Position numbers and translations under genes: made by a program. The notes below the pieces were generated by a model that had not been told where the DNA came from, ran no database searches, and saw only the letters and a list, made by a program, of their open reading frames with translations. This document shows, in pieces, positions 36,544 to 45,735 of a stretch of 64,000 nucleotides of DNA (its first letter is position 1; every line of letters starts with the position of its first letter). Source of the DNA: Streptococcus entericus DSM 14446 (GTDB lineage Bacteria > Bacillota > Bacilli > Lactobacillales > Streptococcaceae); contig NZ_KB904178.1 in assembly GCF_000380025.1 (NCBI RefSeq), positions 90,008-154,007 of the forward strand. The letters are read 5' to 3'.

Positions 36544-38457
36544 CTAGTCTCCTATTTTCTCACTCAATTGCTCCCACTCTTCCATCAGTACCAACTGCTG
36601 CTCATCTAGGCTCTCCAGCTCTTTTTGGAGGTCGGTCAGCTGACCAAGGTCATTAGTGGTCAGCATGGTCTGGTTAATCTCTGCTTGGCGGGTTTCTAGG
36701 GTTTCTAGCTGGTTTTCAATCTCGTCGATACGGCGGGCCAATTTGCGTCGTTCTTTTTGGTCTGCCTTTTGGGACTGGTAATCGCTAGCGCCAGCTGATG
36801 GGGTGTCAGTTGAGCTAGCTGCTGTCAGCTGGTCAGCTTGATGTCTAGCTTCCTGCTCTGCCTTTTTCTCCAGATAATAATCATAATCGCCCAGATAGAG
36901 GGTCGAGCCATCTGCTGAAATTTCAAGGATTTTGGTGGCGACACGGTTGATAAAGTAGCGGTCATGGCTGACAAAGAGCAGGGTGCCATCAAAGTCAATC
37001 AGAGCGTTCTCCAGCACTTCCTTGCTGTCGATGTCCAAGTGGTTGGTCGGCTCATCAAGAACGAGGAAATTATTGTTTTCCATGGATAGCTTGGCAAGAA
37101 GCAAGCGCGCTTTTTCACCGCCAGACAGCATGGCGACAGACTTTTTGACATCATCGCCAGAGAAGAGAAAGGCTCCCAGACGGTTGCGGATATCCACTTC
37201 TGGCGTAGTCGGAAAGGCATTCCAGAGCTCCTCCAGTACGGTATTGGTGCGGGTCAGGGCGGACTGGGTCTGGTCGTAGTAGCCGATCTCAACATTGGCA
37301 CCGTAAACTGCCTCACCCGCGATGAGGGGGAGTTGTCCGACCATCGACTTGATAAGGGTGGTCTTGCCGATACCGTTTGGGCCGACGATAGCGATCGCAT
37401 CATATTTTCGGACGTCTAGGGAAATGGGCTGCGCCAGCACCTGATGATCATAGCCGATAGCGATGGCATCAGCTGTCAAGACGATGTTGCCAGAAGACTT
37501 GGCTGACGCGAAGGTCATATGGGCAGATTTCTGCCCAGCTTGGGGCTTGTCCAAGCGTTCCATCTTTTCCAGTTGCTTGCGTCTGGACTGGGCTCGCTTG
37601 GTGGTCGAGGCACGGACGATGTTGCGGTTGATAAAGTCTTCCAGTTTGGCAATTTCCTTGGCCTGTTTCTCGTAGTTTTTGGCCTCGGTCTCTAGTTTTT
37701 GAGCCTTGAGTGCCATAAACTGAGAATAATTGCCCACGTAGCGATCGAGGCTTTTTGGTGTCAAATCCAACGTGATAGTGGCAACCTTGTCCAAGAAATA
37801 GCGGTCGTGACTGACAATGATAAGCGCACCTTGATAGTTCTTTAGGTAATTTTCCAGCCAAGCGATGGTCTCAATGTCCAAGTGGTTGGTCGGCTCGTCC
37901 AAGACCAGCAAATCTGGCTTTTCAAGGAGCATCTTCGCTAGTGCCAAGCGGGTATTCTGTCCGCCTGATAGTTCAGCGATGGGCATGTCCCACATGGACT
38001 GGTCAAACTTAAAGCCGTTGAGAATGCTTTTGATGTCCGCTTCGTAGGTAAAGCCACCACGACTGCGGAAGTCCTCCGACAGCTGGTCATAGTCAACCAT
38101 CAAGCGGTCAAAAGCAGCACCTGTCAGCTCTGCCATTTGCCCCTCCATAACTCGCAAACGGCTCTCAATCTGCCGCAGGTCGTCAAACACCGCTACCATC
38201 TCAGCATAGATGGTCTTGTCCGACGAAAAGCGACTATCTTGTGCCAGATAAGACAGAGAAAGATCGCGTTTGGTGCTGATGGTGCCTGAGGTCGGCGTTT
38301 CCTCGCCAACCAGCATCTTGAGGAGGGTTGACTTGCCCGCTCCGTTACGACCGACCAGAGCAATGCGGTCACGCTCATCAACCTGAATATCAATATTGGT
38401 AAATAACACATCGCCCGCAAAGGAGCGTTCGAGTTTGGTAGCTTGTAAAATAATCAT
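36544..38457 (-). CDS. ABC-F family ATPase (YdiF/EttA-like translation factor)
   Basis: The 637-aa protein has two ABC domains without membrane segments. Walker A are GRNGAGKS and GPNGIGKT; signatures are LSGGQNTRLALAK and LSGGEKARLLLAK, joined by a charged linker (about 240-310). It has a C-terminal coiled coil (about 565-635), as in YdiF. ABC-F proteins bind the ribosomal E site and rescue stalled translation; some confer antibiotic resistance, which this sequence does not show. The ATG has no Shine-Dalgarno. An extended -10 (TGC-TACAAT) ends 6 nt before it, so the mRNA is predicted to be leaderless. Confidence 0.9.
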   Translation of the reverse strand: MIILQATKLERSFAGDVLFTNIDIQVDERDRIALVGRNGAGKSTLLKMLVGEETPTSGTISTKRDLSLSYLAQDSRFSSDKTIYAEMVAVFDDLRQIESRLRVMEGQMAELTGAAFDRLMVDYDQLSEDFRSRGGFTYEADIKSILNGFKFDQSMWDMPIAELSGGQNTRLALAKMLLEKPDLLVLDEPTNHLDIETIAWLENYLKNYQGALIIVSHDRYFLDKVATITLDLTPKSLDRYVGNYSQFMALKAQKLETEAKNYEKQAKEIAKLEDFINRNIVRASTTKRAQSRRKQLEKMERLDKPQAGQKSAHMTFASAKSSGNIVLTADAIAIGYDHQVLAQPISLDVRKYDAIAIVGPNGIGKTTLIKSMVGQLPLIAGEAVYGANVEIGYYDQTQSALTRTNTVLEELWNAFPTTPEVDIRNRLGAFLFSGDDVKKSVAMLSGGEKARLLLAKLSMENNNFLVLDEPTNHLDIDSKEVLENALIDFDGTLLFVSHDRYFINRVATKILEISADGSTLYLGDYDYYLEKKAEQEARHQADQLTAASSTDTPSAGASDYQSQKADQKERRKLARRIDEIENQLETLETRQAEINQTMLTTNDLGQLTDLQKELESLDEQQLVLMEEWEQLSEKIGD

Positions 38458-38463
38458 AGGTTT

Positions 38464-38472
38464 ATTGTAGCA
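38464..38472 (-). promoter_or_regulatory. extended -10 giving a predicted leaderless ABC-F mRNA
   Basis: The minus strand reads TGC TACAAT AAACCT ATG: the same spacing as at hemW, with +1 on the start codon A. There is no purine-rich Shine-Dalgarno. Confidence 0.65.
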
Positions 38473-38580
38473 TAAAAGAGCAGGTTTTTCATTGGTCGAT
38501 TGTTACTTCTATTGGCACGTCATCATAACAAACAAGTTTCTGATCATATAGCATCCTGGCTTTCGCTTTCCTCGCTATCA

Positions 38581-38613
38581 AAAAAGAGGACCACATCGTT
38601 TGTCCTCTTTTAT
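38581..38613. terminator. bidirectional terminator downstream of the CorC/HlyC gene
   Basis: AAAAAGAGGAC (38582-38592) pairs with GTCCTCTTTT (38603-38612), flanked by A6 and T-rich ends. It sits in the 308-bp gap 38458-38765, which otherwise holds no gene. Confidence 0.8.
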
Positions 38614-38624
38614 TAATCACTTTG

Positions 38625-38650
38625 AGGCTAGGGCAAAATGCCCTGTCTCT
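38625..38650 (+). repeat. solo 3'-end hairpin resembling the intergenic repeat
   Basis: GAGGCTAGGGCAAAATGCCCTGTCTC is 26 nt, the same length and outline as the 3' hairpin of the repeat copies (GAGGCTGGAACAAAAGTCCCAGCCTC). The GGGC/GCCC arm has changed on both sides. It may be a decayed solo copy. Confidence 0.4.
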
Positions 38651-38765
38651 CTAATCTTATGAGATATCTATACAAAGCCTAGTAATTTCATAGTTTTTTC
38701 AAGCTTTGGGTTATTCTGCTAGTTCTGTGTCATCCTTCTATCAGTGGGAACAGATCATCAGCCGA

Positions 38766-40094
38766 TTACTCTGTTATGTCAGGCAAGTCGGTCATCAAGA
38801 CTTTGAGTTTGAGAACGCGACCATTTTTAACCTTGTCATTGATAAGGGTAAGCTGCTTGTCCTTGCTGGTTACTTGATAAGCTTCCTTTTCCTCCTGAGT
38901 TGGGATACTACCGATACCCGCTAGATAAAAGCCTGCCATGGTATCAACATCATCGCTCTCCAGCTCGGTCTCAAAGTGGTCGTTGAACTCGTTGATGGTC
39001 ATTGTCCCTTCAACGATATAAGTATTTTCTGCAATCTCACGCACAGACTCCGCAGCTCGGTCAGTTTCATCATCAATCTCGCCGACAATCTCCTCAAGCA
39101 AGTCCTCAAGGGTAACAAGACCTGCCACTCCGCCGTACTCATCCAGCAAAATCGCCATCTGGCGCTGGCTGCTCCGCAATTCTCCAATCAAATCATCGAC
39201 AAAGACCGTATCAGGGACAAAAAGAACATCCTGCATAATTCGACGAATATTGACCTGGTCAAAGCCCTCGTGAAAGGCAGCGTGTAGCAATTTTTTGATG
39301 TGGATCAGACCGATCACCTTGTCCTTGTCACCATCATAGACCGGGATACGGGAAAAATTTTCCTTGAGGATCGCACTGATAATAGCAGAGCTATCATCGT
39401 TAATATCCACCATGAAAGCATCCGTCCTAGGCACCATAACCTCTCTGGCCATCATCTCATCGAGCGAGAAAACCCCTTGAAGCATCTCGATTTCTTCCGC
39501 ATCAAGCGAGGTCTCATTCTTGGTCAGAATGTACTCAATCTCGTCTCTAGTCATCTGCTCATCGGCGTCATCAAAAGCCATAGGTGTCAGACGGCTGAGT
39601 AGGTTAGTTGATGCAGAAAGCAACCAAACAAAGGGGCTAGCCAACTTTTCCAACAACAAAATCACTGGTACTGAGTAGATGGCTAGATTTTCCTTGAGGT
39701 TCATGGCAATCCGTTTGGGGTAGAGTTCCCCTAAAACGATGGAGATATAGGTCAAAAAGGCTAGAGACAAGAGACTACCCGCCGTTTTTGCAGTAGCCGT
39801 ATTGCCAAACCATGTCGCAATCTCAGCCCCCAGCGTGTCAGCCAGCTTAGCCCCTGACAGGAGGGTGATGAGGGTGATGCCCACCTGGATGGTCGAGAGA
39901 AAATTGTTAGGGTTCTCAAGTACCTTAACCAAGCGGATGTACTTCTTGTCACCTTCTTCTGCTTTTTGCTCGACACGAGAACGATTGAGCGATACTAAAG
40001 CCATCTCCGTCGCAGAGAAAAAAGCATTAAAGAGGGTCAAGATAAGTAGTAAGATGAATTGTAACACGATGGTCTGACTGCCAGGGTCTTCCAT
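38766..40094 (-). CDS. hemolysin/CorC-HlyC family membrane protein
   Basis: The 442-aa protein has an N-terminal DUF21 (CNNM) membrane domain with about four segments (residues 8-190) and a tandem CBS pair (about 205-335), including VPRTDAFMVDIN and LLDEYGGVAGLVTLEDLLEE. A CorC_HlyC C-terminal domain follows (about 350-435). Relatives move or regulate Mg2+ and other divalent ions. The Shine-Dalgarno is AAAAGGAG. It is monocistronic. Confidence 0.9.
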   Translation of the reverse strand: MEDPGSQTIVLQFILLLILTLFNAFFSATEMALVSLNRSRVEQKAEEGDKKYIRLVKVLENPNNFLSTIQVGITLITLLSGAKLADTLGAEIATWFGNTATAKTAGSLLSLAFLTYISIVLGELYPKRIAMNLKENLAIYSVPVILLLEKLASPFVWLLSASTNLLSRLTPMAFDDADEQMTRDEIEYILTKNETSLDAEEIEMLQGVFSLDEMMAREVMVPRTDAFMVDINDDSSAIISAILKENFSRIPVYDGDKDKVIGLIHIKKLLHAAFHEGFDQVNIRRIMQDVLFVPDTVFVDDLIGELRSSQRQMAILLDEYGGVAGLVTLEDLLEEIVGEIDDETDRAAESVREIAENTYIVEGTMTINEFNDHFETELESDDVDTMAGFYLAGIGSIPTQEEKEAYQVTSKDKQLTLINDKVKNGRVLKLKVLMTDLPDITE

Positions 40095-40164
40095 GATGGT
40101 CTCCTTTTTTACATTAGTCTATCCATTATAGCATATTTTTGGAAAAAGCAAGCAGCTTTTAACT

Positions 40165-40656
40165 TTATTTTCTAGGCTTAAAGGGAAGGAAAGCATCAAG
40201 AACCTGCTGGGAAATTTCATCATCAGTCAACCAGCGGTTTTCTTTTTCGTGATAACCGAGGCGAATAATTTGTAAATCAGAGCGCTTCAACAACGCATCA
40301 GGAAGATTGCTGCTGCTCTTTCCTTGGACAAGATACCAGCCATTTCTAAAGGTTGGGAAATGTTCCAAGAAACGCTCAAGATGAGGATAATAGGGGCTGT
40401 GCAACCAGACTAAGAGACACGAAATGGTCACCCCTTTTTCTTGTAGAAAATTGCTTAGATTTTCAAAAGAGGTAGCCTTTGAAAAATCAAAAGGGAAAAA
40501 GACTGCGTGAGGGTAGACCTCAAATAAGTCATCATAACGGCTCTTGTCTCGGCTGCACAACAAAACAGAACTCTGTACTTCAGATAATATCTGAAAAACA
40601 GCTGGTCGTAACATACCAGAACCTCCGATAACAACGACGACCTCTTTAGTTAACAT
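40165..40656 (-). CDS. short-chain dehydrogenase-like Rossmann protein
   Basis: The 163-aa protein opens with [14 protein letters not shown], a Rossmann NAD(P)-binding glycine motif, then [11 protein letters not shown]. It is shorter than classical SDRs and lacks an obvious YxxxK pair in the expected place. It may therefore bind a nucleotide without standard dehydrogenase activity. Its start lies inside the end of the alpha/beta-hydrolase gene (11-bp overlap), so the two are coupled. Confidence 0.6.
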
Positions 40657-41278
40657 GGTTGAGCACCTCCAAAAACTGGTTTAATTCCCTTACCAACTGT
40701 TCTGGTTGGTCCTTGTTGACCTCGTGACCTGCTTCAGCTATCACCGCCATCTTCGCCTCTGGTATCAAGATCTTCAGTTGCTTGGCTGTTTTGAGGTTAA
40801 TCTTATCGCACTCCCCACAGAGCAAGAGGACTGGCAAGGTCGTTGTTTGTAGAAAACCTGTCATATCCAGCTGAGCCAAGTCTCGATAAAAAGCCAGTAA
40901 ATTATCCTTATCCAATCCTTGTTTTTCCAAAAGAGATGGTGGCAAGAGCTTAAGCAAGCCAACCTGCACCTTATAAGCCCAATTCTTTGTGAATTGATAC
41001 TGACCAGCAATGCTGACGACTGCTCGGAGCTGCGGCGCTGGGTCTTGCAACAAAGATAGCGCCAGCATGCCACCCAAAGACAGCCCAATCACAACAACGT
41101 CTTCCTCGCTCTCACGCACCGCCTGTCTGACCTGCTCTTGTAGGCTAGAAAAATCAGGTAATCTCCCATGATGAAATAAATTTAGGCTGACACAGTGATA
41201 ACCCTTTAGCCCTGTTATCACCTGCTCCCAAGCTCGGCTATCTTGCCCCACGCCGTGTAGAAAAATCAGTTTCATCAC
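40646..41278 (-). CDS. alpha/beta hydrolase
   Basis: The 210-aa protein has oxyanion segment [11 protein letters not shown], nucleophile elbow GLSLGGML (Ser), acid in [12 protein letters not shown] and His in [14 protein letters not shown], the complete catalytic triad. The substrate is unknown. The Shine-Dalgarno is GAGGGG. It follows the double-GNAT gene by 13 bp and overlaps the Rossmann gene. Confidence 0.85.
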
Positions 41279-41291
41279 TTAATCCCCTCTC

Positions 41292-42155
41292 TTAATCCTT
41301 ACTCGACAGATAAACCACTTCTGTCTGGGTGACAAAGCCCAGTTGCTCATAAAGTTTTTTAGCACCGTCATTGTCCTTATCCACAGCAATTTGTAGCTCA
41401 GTATCACCTGCATGGTAACGGTCGTTGATGATAGTCTTCACCAGCTGACTACCGATACCCTGACCGCGATAGACAAGATCAACAGCAAGACCGTAAAGGT
41501 AAGTCAGGCTAGAGCTGATGTCCACCGTACAAGTGCCAATCGCTTGATCAGCTAGGCGGGCAACATACAGGAGACTGTTCTGATCAGCCAGGGCTTCTGA
41601 CACATAGGTCAGACTGAGCTCTAGCGGCGTCTCAAACACGCGCGCTTTCAGCTCAGCAATGTCCTTCACCTCCTCTGGTCTAGCCAGCGAGAGAGACACC
41701 TCAAGGGGCAGCTCTGCCATGTCCATAGGCAAGCACGGCCGTCCCAAAAAGTACTCACTATCGTCATCAATGACCAGTCCCCAAGCGGACAGGAGACCTG
41801 GATTTGCCTCAATAAAGGCACGCTCCGCAATAAAGGAAACCTCTGTCACACCATAGGGAGCTGTTTCCGTTAAAAACTTCTGATAGAGTTGCCGAGCAAT
41901 ACCTTTCCTGCGGTGCTCTGGCGCAACAAAGAGCGACAAGTCCACTTCAGGTGTATCGGCATAGACCGTCAACAAGCCAATTAAGTCATCCCCCTCGTAA
42001 GCCAAGAAAAAGGCCGGCATGTCAGGGTTAAAATTAAGCTGATTGGATAAGTAGGGCTCTTTATAGGTCTTATCATGAACCATGCAGTGGGCTAGAAAAG
42101 CTTTTACCCGTTTGCCTTGTTCAATAGATAAGCAATTCGTACTGATGATGTCCAT
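41292..42155 (-). CDS. GNAT acetyltransferase with two GNAT domains
   Basis: The 287-aa protein has two acetyl-CoA-binding motifs: VAPEHRRKGIARQLYQKF (about 80-97) and AVDLVYRGQGIGSQLVKT (about 223-240). It is a tandem duplication of the GNAT fold. The substrate is unknown. The Shine-Dalgarno is GGAGG, and an extended -10 (TGGTATAAT) lies at about 42177-42185. First gene of a three-gene minus-strand unit with the hydrolase and Rossmann genes. Confidence 0.88.
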   Translation of the reverse strand: MDIISTNCLSIEQGKRVKAFLAHCMVHDKTYKEPYLSNQLNFNPDMPAFFLAYEGDDLIGLLTVYADTPEVDLSLFVAPEHRRKGIARQLYQKFLTETAPYGVTEVSFIAERAFIEANPGLLSAWGLVIDDDSEYFLGRPCLPMDMAELPLEVSLSLARPEEVKDIAELKARVFETPLELSLTYVSEALADQNSLLYVARLADQAIGTCTVDISSSLTYLYGLAVDLVYRGQGIGSQLVKTIINDRYHAGDTELQIAVDKDNDGAKKLYEQLGFVTQTEVVYLSSKD

Positions 42156-42219
42156 AGAAGTACCTCCATGAGGTCTATTATACCAAAAAACCAGCCAAGA
42201 GGCTGGTCATCATCGCTGA

Positions 42220-43206
42220 TTAAGCTGGAGCAACAACAGGTAGTGTTTCTCCGATTTCCGCTAATCTTGCTGCCCATTCTTCATGGGTCAATCCATGCTC
42301 TTCCACGTAGCGGTTGCGGGCATGAGCACGGCATTCTGCTGAACAGCCACGAACATACTTGTGTTCGTTCTCTTCAGACGTCAACATATGACGGTTACAG
42401 AATGGGTTGGCACAATTAACATAACGTTCACATGGTGTGCCGTCGAACCAGTCCTTCCCAATGATTTTTGGATCAACATGGTTGATGTCTACGGCAATGC
42501 GCTCGTCAAAGACATACATCTTGCCATCCCACAGCTCACCTTGTACCTCTGGGTCTTTGCCATAGGTCGCAATGCCGCCATGCAACTGACCGACATCCTT
42601 GTAGCCTTCACGCACCATCCAGCCTGAGAATTTCTCACAGCGGACACCACCGGTACAGTAGACCACGACACGTTTGTCCATGAATTTTTCCTTGTTGTCA
42701 CGCACCCACTGTGGCAACTCACGGAAGTTGCGGATATCTGGGCGAATGGCGCCACGGAAGTGACCGAGGTCGTACTCGTAGTCATTACGAGTATCCAGGA
42801 CAACGGTGTTTTCATCCAAAAGAGCTTCTTTGAACTCTTTGGGTGTCAGGTAAGCCCCTGTGGTTTCAAGTGGGTTAATGTCAGCATCAAAATCATTGTC
42901 CTCCAGCCCCAAGTGAACAATTTCCTTGCGGTAGCGAACAAACATCTTCTTAAAGGCTTGCTCTTCTTCGAGGTCAATCTTAAACCAGAGGTCAGCAAAA
43001 CGCTCATCGCTGTGCACCCAGTCCATGTATTTCTGAGTGGTTTCAAAATCTCCAGAAACCGTACCGTTGATGCCCTCTTCAGAAATTAAAATCCGCCCCT
43101 TGAGACCGATTGACTTACAAAAGTCCAAATGAGTCTGCACGTATTCTTTGGCATTCTCGATATGGACGTACTTATAGTAGAGTAATACTCTGATGTCCTT
43201 TGACAT
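42220..43206 (-). CDS. trhO: tRNA uridine(34) hydroxylase TrhO (rhodanese-related, YceA/YbfQ)
   Basis: The 328-aa protein has an N-terminal acylphosphatase-like domain (about 1-95) and a rhodanese domain with Cys loop [19 protein letters not shown]-terminal Cys-rich module follows ([15 protein letters not shown]...[10 protein letters not shown]), probably zinc-binding. TrhO makes 5-hydroxyuridine at wobble U34 using O2. The ATG at 43206 has AAGGAG 7 nt upstream; a longer frame to 43290 crosses its extended -10 (TGTTATAAT). Divergent from ald. Confidence 0.92.
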   Translation of the reverse strand: MSKDIRVLLYYKYVHIENAKEYVQTHLDFCKSIGLKGRILISEEGINGTVSGDFETTQKYMDWVHSDERFADLWFKIDLEEEQAFKKMFVRYRKEIVHLGLEDNDFDADINPLETTGAYLTPKEFKEALLDENTVVLDTRNDYEYDLGHFRGAIRPDIRNFRELPQWVRDNKEKFMDKRVVVYCTGGVRCEKFSGWMVREGYKDVGQLHGGIATYGKDPEVQGELWDGKMYVFDERIAVDINHVDPKIIGKDWFDGTPCERYVNCANPFCNRHMLTSEENEHKYVRGCSAECRAHARNRYVEEHGLTHEEWAARLAEIGETLPVVAPA

Positions 43207-43280
43207 GTGCTTCTCCTTATCTTTGCATGAGATAATTATGAATGCTTGTGCAATCACCTTGATTATAACAAAACCACGAC

Positions 43281-43295
43281 TATTCTTCAAGAATA
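43281..43295. promoter_or_regulatory. perfect inverted repeat between trhO and ald (candidate operator)
   Basis: TATTCTT-C-AAGAATA, a 7-bp perfect inverted repeat with a 1-nt centre. It lies 16 bp upstream of the ald -35 and just upstream of the trhO -10, a position able to affect both divergent genes. Confidence 0.5.
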
Positions 43296-43310
43296 CTGCT
43301 CAACTAGTGC

Positions 43311-43339
43311 TTGATGGTACTCTCTTTTTTTAGTACAAT
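43311..43339 (+). promoter_or_regulatory. ald promoter
   Basis: TTGATG (43311-43316), 17-bp spacer, TACAAT (43334-43339), 36 bp before the ATG. Confidence 0.65.
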
Positions 43340-43374
43340 AAAGGCAATCTAATAAGAAAACGAGGTTAAATGAG

Positions 43375-44475
43375 ATGATTATTGGTGTACCAAAAGAAAT
43401 CAAAAGCAATGAAAATCGTGTCGGTTTAACACCTGCTGGTGTCTTAGCTCTAAAACAGGCTGGTCACACTATCTGGGTTGAAACTGAAGCTGGAGCTGGT
43501 TCAGGGTTTTCTGACAATGATTATGCCCAGCAAGGGGCTATCATCAAAAAACACGCTGCAGAGGTGTGGGCAGCCCAGCTGGTGATCAAGGTCAAAGAAC
43601 CCTTAGAAAATGAATATCAATTTTTCCGCCCTGATTTATTGCTGTTTACCTACCTTCACCTCGCTCCTGCTCCTGGCTTAACTAAGGCCTTGCTAGATGG
43701 CGGCGTGACCGCTATTGCTTATGAGACCGTTGTCAAGGACGGTACTCTGCCCCTGCTTAACCCCATGAGTGAGGTCGCTGGACGATTAGCAGTGCAAATG
43801 GGGGCTTATTTCCAAACCAAACTCCAAGGTGGTGCAGGTATTCTCTTGGGAGGTGTTCCGGGAGTTAAAAAAGGAAAGGTTGTGATCATCGGTGGTGGTG
43901 TCGTTGGGACCAATGCTGCGCAGATGGCGCTAGGCTTGGGCGCTGATGTGACGATCTTAGATGTCTCTGCTAAGCGACTAGCAGAATTGGATGTTTTGTT
44001 TGACAAACGTATCCAAACCTTAATGTCTAATCCTCTTAACATCGCTGATAGTGTCAAGGAAGCCGACTTACTTATCGGATCTGTGCTGATTCCAGGTGCA
44101 CGGGCGCCTAAACTGGTAACTCGAGAGATGATTAGTTCGATGAAGGCTGGTTCTGTCGTTATTGACGTGGCCGTTGACCAAGGTGGTATTATTGAAACTG
44201 CGGATACCATTACTACCCATGACAAACCAACTTACGAAGTAGACGGGGTAATCCATTATGCTGTCGCTAACATGCCAGGTGCTGTGCCACGCACATCGAC
44301 ACTTGCCCTCACAAATGTGACCTTGCCTTATGCACTTGAGTTAGCCAATAAAGGTTTTGAACAAGCCGTTCGTGACAACTACGGTCTTCTCACAGGTTTA
44401 AACATCTATAAAGGGCAAGTCACCAACCAAGCTGTTGCGACATCCCTAGGTCTCCCTTATGTGCCTTTTGAATAA
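43375..44475 (+). CDS. ald: alanine dehydrogenase
   Basis: The 366-aa protein opens with the signature [20 protein letters not shown], has an NAD-binding [20 protein letters not shown] and the C-terminal [16 protein letters not shown]. It reversibly deaminates L-alanine to pyruvate and ammonia with NAD+. It stands alone with its own promoter and terminator. The Shine-Dalgarno is weak and distant (GAGG, 9 nt). Confidence 0.95.
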   Translation: MIIGVPKEIKSNENRVGLTPAGVLALKQAGHTIWVETEAGAGSGFSDNDYAQQGAIIKKHAAEVWAAQLVIKVKEPLENEYQFFRPDLLLFTYLHLAPAPGLTKALLDGGVTAIAYETVVKDGTLPLLNPMSEVAGRLAVQMGAYFQTKLQGGAGILLGGVPGVKKGKVVIIGGGVVGTNAAQMALGLGADVTILDVSAKRLAELDVLFDKRIQTLMSNPLNIADSVKEADLLIGSVLIPGARAPKLVTREMISSMKAGSVVIDVAVDQGGIIETADTITTHDKPTYEVDGVIHYAVANMPGAVPRTSTLALTNVTLPYALELANKGFEQAVRDNYGLLTGLNIYKGQVTNQAVATSLGLPYVPFE

Positions 44476-44484
44476 TAAAAAAGC

Positions 44485-44516
44485 AAACACGATTTCTCTT
44501 TGGAATCGTGTTTTTT
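44485..44516 (+). terminator. intrinsic terminator between ald and apbE
   Basis: AAACACGATT (44485-44494) and AATCGTGTTT (44504-44513), 9-nt loop, T6. A-tract on the other side makes it bidirectional; it also ends the convergent apbE gene. Confidence 0.85.
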
Positions 44517-45452
44517 CTAATGATATTGCGGGATGAAATGTACCTTCATCCCATCAGATAAGAAACAGCGGTAATCACTAGTTAAGATCAGCCCTTCTAT
44601 GCTGTCTGTCTGCTTGATAAGATGGAGCGCTTGCGGTATGGGAAGACCAAAGAACTGACTACTGTAGGTTTCAGCTCTTAGGGCGGAATCGCTCAAGATA
44701 GTCAGACTGACCATCTCGGTTTCCATAGGATAGCCAGTTTGTCTATCCAAAATATGGTGATAAGCTCTGCCATTAGCCTCAAAAAAGCGTTCATAAATTC
44801 CTGAGGTGACGAGGGCTTGGTTGCCCATCGTGACTCGCCCCATAGCTTGACCACGAGGCGCAAAAGGCAGTTGCACCCCAACCTGCCATTTGCTGGTCGT
44901 TGAAAACGGCTGACCGTGGGTGATGACATTACCCCCAAGGTCGATTAAGACGCTGGTAGCACCAGCTGACAGCAGGTGTTCCAGCAGACGGTCAGCGATG
45001 TAGCCCTTGGCAAGGGCACCCAAATCTAAAGCCATGCCAGATCGGGCTAGAAAAACGCTCTGCTGACGAGAGTTCAGCAAAATATCTTTTGGCTGGCAGA
45101 GGTCAAGTAGCTGGTCAATGGTAGCTTGACTGGGCTTGGTTGCTCCTACAAATCCAATCTGCCAAGCCTGAATCAAGGGGCCAAGGGCGATGTTGAGCTG
45201 GCTATGAAGTGCTAAACTGTGCTTTTTACCGTAGCTGACGAGTTCAAACAATTCTGCTGAAGCAGTGAAGGGAGATTTTCCCGCTGACTGATTGAGTTGA
45301 TTGAGTTCAGAAGCTGGCAAATGAGCGGAAAAAACCATTTCATAGGACTTGAGCAGGTCTCCTGTTTGATCAAGTAGGCTTCCCGCTTCAGGAGCCTCAA
45401 TAGCAATGTGGCAGATGGTTCCCAGCTGCCTGAAACGACGCTCTTCTCTCAC
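44517..45452 (-). CDS. apbE: FAD:protein FMN transferase (ApbE family)
   Basis: The 311-aa protein has family motifs GMALDLGALAKGYIADRLLE and HHILDRQTGYPME. ApbE attaches FMN to a Ser/Thr of redox proteins. Unlike the usual exported lipoprotein, it shows no signal peptide or lipobox, so it may act in the cytoplasm. It starts with GTG, overlapping the tautomerase stop by 4 bp. No obvious flavinylated target gene is adjacent. Confidence 0.88.
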   Translation of the reverse strand: MREERRFRQLGTICHIAIEAPEAGSLLDQTGDLLKSYEMVFSAHLPASELNQLNQSAGKSPFTASAELFELVSYGKKHSLALHSQLNIALGPLIQAWQIGFVGATKPSQATIDQLLDLCQPKDILLNSRQQSVFLARSGMALDLGALAKGYIADRLLEHLLSAGATSVLIDLGGNVITHGQPFSTTSKWQVGVQLPFAPRGQAMGRVTMGNQALVTSGIYERFFEANGRAYHHILDRQTGYPMETEMVSLTILSDSALRAETYSSQFFGLPIPQALHLIKQTDSIEGLILTSDYRCFLSDGMKVHFIPQYH

Positions 45453-45634
45453 TGGCGACGTTTCATCTGACCATGAGGGTAATAACTCCCTTCTGGCATA
45501 TCGTTGATAAAGATGTGAATGGCTTCTTTGGGGGCTTTGGCGATGCGAGACACAACTTCACAGACTTCTTGAGCCAGCTGTTCTTTTTGCTCTTGACTAC
45601 GTCCCTCAAAGAGGTCAATGGTGATAAATGGCAT
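45449..45634 (-). CDS. 4-oxalocrotonate tautomerase family protein
   Basis: The 61-aa protein has the catalytic Pro right after Met (MPFITIDLFEG), the usual length and the conserved Arg-rich C-terminus (HGQMKRRQ). Members tautomerise 2-hydroxymuconate-like enols; in streptococci the substrate is unknown. The Shine-Dalgarno is AAGGAGGAG. Promoter TGATACAAT at 45661-45669 on minus, divergent from the DUF2130 gene. Confidence 0.9.
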   Translation of the reverse strand: MPFITIDLFEGRSQEQKEQLAQEVCEVVSRIAKAPKEAIHIFINDMPEGSYYPHGQMKRRQ

Positions 45635-45660
45635 ATTCTACTCCTCCTTATATCAGTTCT

Positions 45661-45692
45661 ATTGTATCATACTGGCGTGAAAATGGTATAAT
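45661..45692. promoter_or_regulatory. divergent extended -10 promoters, tautomerase/apbE and DUF2130 gene
   Basis: Minus: TGATACAAT (45661-45669). Plus: TGG-TATAAT (45684-45692). The two are only 15 bp apart, so they probably interfere with each other. Confidence 0.65.
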
Positions 45693-45735
45693 GAGAGTAC
45701 GTCAGTCATTAGTTAACCCCAAAAGGAGAATAGCC

